From the NCBI GenBank assembly GCA_946965045.2, contig OX337232.1:2294001-2358000 (forward strand): a stretch of 64,000 nt of DNA. The letters are read 5' to 3'. This DNA comes from Epithemia pelagica (Eukaryota; Bacillariophyta; Bacillariophyceae; Surirellales; Surirellaceae). The notes under the pieces are model-generated. The model was not told the DNA's origin, made no database searches, and worked only from the letters and a program-made list of their open reading frames with translations. This document shows, piece after piece, positions 60,436-64,000 of the stretch. Position numbers and translations under genes: made by a program. The first letter of the stretch is position 1. The number at the start of each line of letters is the position of its first letter.

Positions 60436-63400
60436 CTACACTTCATGCATTTCTCTACTTTCGTCAGTACTTTCATTGTCACCATCATTGTTGTCATCGT
60501 CTTCTTCTGTATCATTCCGTCCGTGGTTCCTGCGCTTTCTTTTCCTTGTCCACTCTGGAGGCAAACCGTGTTTCTCGCGTAGATCCATTATGATTGGATG
60601 ATTCTTCTTTGTTGTGTATTTGTATCGAGCTCCCGGAGATGACGCTGGTCGACACATGAACATTTCTCTTCCATTGGTCGAATGGAGAATCTCGAAGCAT
60701 GTGAGATCAGTGAATTGAGGTAGTTGATGGATCTTCCATCCATCTTCTCTTTCGTCCTTGCATGATACCAAATGGGCAACAATCCCACACTTGGCACATT
60801 GACCCACGTTGGTAAAAATGCCTTTCATACCGAGCTCTTTGCGTTTCCAACGATATTCCAACAAACATATGGCGCATGCAACTCGTCTGTTACCTTCCAA
60901 TGGGATGGGGTAGTGTCCATCTTCACACGTTCGTTCCCTTGTTGCAGTAGTCCTCCTTGCCAAAGCGTCTACTTCCTCTGTGTGGACATAGCTGCACATT
61001 GCTTGTGCGACACAGGTGTAGAATGCATGCCGCGTGAGCTTCGTGCGTCGAGCTCGGACACGGTCTCCAGCGGACATGTTCCATCCGATGTAGGCATTTA
61101 GAAGCATAACATCCATTATGCCTAAACCAGTCTTCTTGTACCACTTTTTGAAATGCCCATGGGTGGCAAAACCGCCAAAATGTTGTCGCATCTGGTCCCC
61201 TTCATCTATCCCCCCCATTGTCTCTTGATACCGAATGAGAGCTATAGGGCAATTGAATACCTCTTTGTTGGGTCCAACTTGTCGTTCTACCTGTCCTTTG
61301 CCATTATTTTCATAACTCGATGCAAAATTTACCACTTTCGAGTCCACCCATTGCCCAATGATGATTCCATTCACTTCGTCGTGTGCCAGGTGGATTGTTC
61401 CTCGGTTAGTTTTTGTCTTCTTTAGTTGCATCAGTCTCTTGTTCCACCCAACTCTGTTTGAACGTACTGTACCTGTCGCGAGGATTTTCAGACGATCACG
61501 AAGAATAACCAGTAATTGGGGCGCTGCATATCTATTGTCCATTGCCAAATGACGGAATCCGTTGGTTTCCTTATGCAACTCCAACGCATAACATGCGTTT
61601 ACCACAGCCTTCATCGTTGTAGGAAGTTTCTTGGCCTCCTCTCGTATATAAGAGTTGGTAGCATTTTTTCCTTGATATACGTCAAGATGGAGAATTGCGT
61701 AGGACCTGGAAGAAGCGAGAATGAAGAAGTCTACACGAAATTTTTGCGGCTTGTCCTTGTTGTACTGCCTAACAGGGCAGTACCGGGAGCGACAGCCAAT
61801 TCCACCTTCATCAAAAGCCAAATCTTGAGGAATCCAAAATGATCTCTTGGAAGCAGCGTTAACAGCTTGAATGAGTTTCCGAAGCTGGTAGCACTTGTCA
61901 CCGCCCCTTGCAGCACCTTTGTTCTCAAAGTGAAAGGCTCCTCTTATCTGACGGAATCTGGCCAACCTCATGTATCTCGAAGCCCATCCTTCACTATCAA
62001 GAATCTCTACAGAGGGAAGAGCAGTTCCCAGACTGTACATACGGTTTGAGGTCTGAAAATAAGAGGCATAGCCTCCACCATCCACTGGCCGGAGTGACAT
62101 CACTAGGACGATGCCGAGGAACCTCGTCATTTCTTGTGCCGTGACATCCTTCCATTTTTGGGAATGATAATAACCTCGGCGCCCCATCAAACGCGGACGG
62201 ATTTTCTGGTGAAAGTACTGATTAGTTGCGGCAGCCATATCGGAAATCAATGAATTCGACAATCCACCAATAACACGGATACAATCTAGTGGAGTATGGA
62301 ACTCATCCGCTACTCCAGCTTTCAGACCGTCTTCTCCACGAAACATTGACCTGTTATGACGTTCCTTACCAATCCACGACAACATATTGGTAGACGCATC
62401 AACCTCCTTGTAATGAAAGTGCAAGTTGTCGATCAGTACTTTGAGATTTGTTGAATTGTTGGGGTCTTCGTTGTCCGAAACCGAGTCTGTTGATTCTCCA
62501 TCATCTTCTTGTGTATTGTCTTGGGCAGAATCGTTGTCATCGCTTTGACAATAATCATCCAATGGATTCTGTGACCTTTGCACGGTATCGTTGAAGTCCA
62601 GCTCAAAACCACCGTCGGCATCTTCATCTGAAGAAGATCCGTTGTCGTCAATGTCATCATTTGCTCTAGCGTTATTTTGCTGTTGTTCTTGTCGACGAGT
62701 GGTGACAGTAGGGATGGCAGCCATTTCTATGGAGTTGTTGTTTGGTTGAAGTTGTTGAGCCGCGGTATCAGTTGTCCCTGTCGAGTCTCTTGTATTGGAA
62801 GTACCAAAAAGACGTGTGGCAACTTGGTTGATTGGAGTGTGATTGTTATCTTCATCTCCAGTTGCTGCCTCAAAGTTATTCATTGCTGGAGAGGGTTCAC
62901 CTCGTGGGGCAGTCATCAAAGTGGCTCGACCCTGTGCTCGCTCTTGAGTGGACGGTGGATTGGATCGTGTCCGACGATTGGAATGCCGCAAAGATGAATT
63001 GCTAGCATTCCTTAGGGCGTCTCTTCTTCGTGCTCATTCTGTTGTTGGAGGAGGTGGTGGTGGTGCTCTTGCTGTGTTGCCGCGTCGAGGCGATCGTCGT
63101 AGTGTAGGTGACTGTGTGTTGCCGCGTCGAGGCGATCGTCGTAGTGCAGGTGACTGTGTGACGTTGTTGCTGCCACCATGAGCCTCGGAAACTTGACTTT
63201 GTTGTTGTTGCTGTTGTGTTACAGATGGTTCACCATCTGGCCTGTATGCTTCAATGTACTGACGAAGCCTCTCTTTCACTGTTTTCGTTGATATGAATTG
63301 AGACTTGATCCAGTTCTGGGGGACTTGCATAGTACTAATCGTACCGTTGTCCCAGATAATGGAATAAGCATTGCCATTTTTCTTTGACGGGCACTCCATG

Positions 63401-63942
63401 ATTTTTCCGACTAGACAAACAGGATTGTCAGTTTCATTTGGACGAAAGCGCCGTAGAAAATCTTGGTAGAAGTTATCATGGATCCAAAATTCGTCTGGAG
63501 CAACAAGAAAGCGCTTGGCATATGAAAACCGCGATCGCTGGTGGTTGTTGCCAGGTGGACGTCAAGGACGATCGTGTGTCTGTATTGTTTCGGTAGCGAC
63601 GCCTCCCGGACGGGCAACGTTGGAACCCGATTCTGTTGCATGTTTGCGTGTTGCTGTTGTTGTAGTAGTTGTAGGTGCAACGTTGGTGGATGAATCCATT
63701 GCTTCCGAATTGCGGGGTGGAGGTGCGACAGTATTGTTGGCGATTGCTTCAAACGGTGGTGGTGGTTGGGGGGGAACACCAAAGGCTGCCTCTGTTGCTA
63801 AGGCATTGCCAACAGATTGCTCGGGAAGTTGGGCGGTATCTTCGGTGGCATGGTCAATATCTGGTTCGATGAGCGGTTGCGACAAATTCGGTTGTCCTGA
63901 CTCTTGGTCCTCGTTCTCCGCAGGTACAGCTGCAGACGACAT
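60436..63942 (-). pseudogene. piggyBac transposase, frame broken by two TGA codons
   Basis: One reading frame extends from the ATG at 63942 to the stop at 60436 (about 1168 codons) with only two interruptions, TGA at 63562-63564 and at 63034-63036. The N-terminus is low-complexity (Pro/Thr/Ala); between the two TGAs lies a folded-looking domain (RSRFSYAKRFLVAPDEFWIH, then GNAYSIIWDNG). The core shows the DDE_Tnp_1_7 fold: AFDEGGIGCRSRYCPVRQYN, HLAMDNRYAAPQLL, ATGTVRSNR and ETMGGIDEGDQMRQHF. The C-terminal Cys/His finger is CAICLLEYRW ... CAKCGIVAHLVSC. An ATG at 62913 could start an 825-residue protein with the full core, so some activity is possible. It inserts at TTAA and would act on both piggyBac-type elements here. 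Confidence 0.88.
63074..63158. repeat. 42-bp tandem duplication in piggyBac N-terminal region
   Basis: Two copies of a 42-bp unit containing GTGTTGCCGCGTCGAGGCGA lie at about 63074-63115 and 63116-63157. In the transposase frame they encode LRRSPRRGNT twice. Confidence 0.8.
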
Positions 63943-64000
63943 TGCCTTTGGTGGACGTCTTCTTCACTATGTTGACCGTCAAAATGGAGAATCCTGCAAC

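Larger units (their letters stand above)
59437..64000 (-). mobile_element. piggyBac-type transposon, right end outside window
   Basis: The left end is TTAA followed by CGCCAATCGTAAAGAACAGG (59437-59460), matching the inverted ends of the small element at 16649-17681, with CTGTCTCCC subterminal repeats. It holds a minus-strand piggyBac transposase (60436-63942) and, convergent to it, a small plus-strand companion frame (59844-60370). No matching right inverted repeat is found before base 64000, consistent with the transposase start lying only 58 bp from the edge. Confidence 0.85.

Overview
The window looks like nuclear DNA of a diatom, probably a pennate one. This rests on short GT-AG introns (68 to about 146 nt), eukaryotic gene content (presenilin, GCN5, PRP18, DDX10/Dbp4, PGAP1-like, a probable MED22), plastid pre-sequences with a Phe just after a signal peptide (typical of diatoms), a silaffin-like Lys/Gly/Tyr repeat protein with an RXL site, and copia retrotransposons of the diatom (CoDi) type. 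The species cannot be named from the sequence alone. There is no bacterial-style operon, CRISPR array or rRNA gene, and no convincing tRNA gene.

Layout. 0.9-4.0 kb: a three-exon type I membrane protein with an Arg/Ser-rich tail. 4.45-14.89 kb: two complete, unrelated hAT-type DNA transposons inserted 20 bp apart. The first carries only a transposase. The second (8161-14892, perfect 16-bp inverted ends and 8-bp target duplication) carries a split transposase plus a convergent gene for an endonuclease III-like (HhH-GPD) DNA glycosylase without the iron-sulfur cysteines. This is the most unusual object in the window. 15.1-16.5 kb: SET-domain methyltransferase. 16.65-17.68 kb: a non-autonomous piggyBac-type element. 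18.3-20.5 kb: PGAP1-like GPI inositol deacylase. 21.9-23.1 kb: silaffin-like secreted protein. 23.3-27.3 kb: divergent DDX10/Dbp4 helicase and ankyrin-repeat genes. 27.7-29.8 kb: a sulfatase with an apparent frameshift. 30.0-33.2 kb: divergent MED22-like and presenilin genes. 34.0-40.9 kb: four minus-strand genes (plastid-targeted amino-acid permease, GCN5, plastid DUF1825 protein, PRP18).

41.2-49.4 kb: a bHLH transcription-factor gene whose intron contains a 7.25-kb copia element, which itself contains a plant-type mariner element (nested three deep). 49.7-57.2 kb: a second, minus-strand copia element with apparently identical LTRs, a tRNA-Asn-like primer site and three single-base frameshifts. 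58.4-59.1 kb: two clusters of a TGTATCGATACA palindrome. 59.4 kb to the right edge: an autonomous-type piggyBac element cut by the window end. Its inverted repeat matches the ends of the small element at 16.65 kb.

About half of the window is transposable DNA, and most host genes look intact. Several transposon reading frames are broken by single in-frame stop codons (TGA in the second hAT and in piggyBac, TAA in the first copia), all of which could arise by C-to-T change. This would fit cytosine methylation and deamination, which makes a transposon-borne DNA glycosylase especially interesting, but the link is inference.
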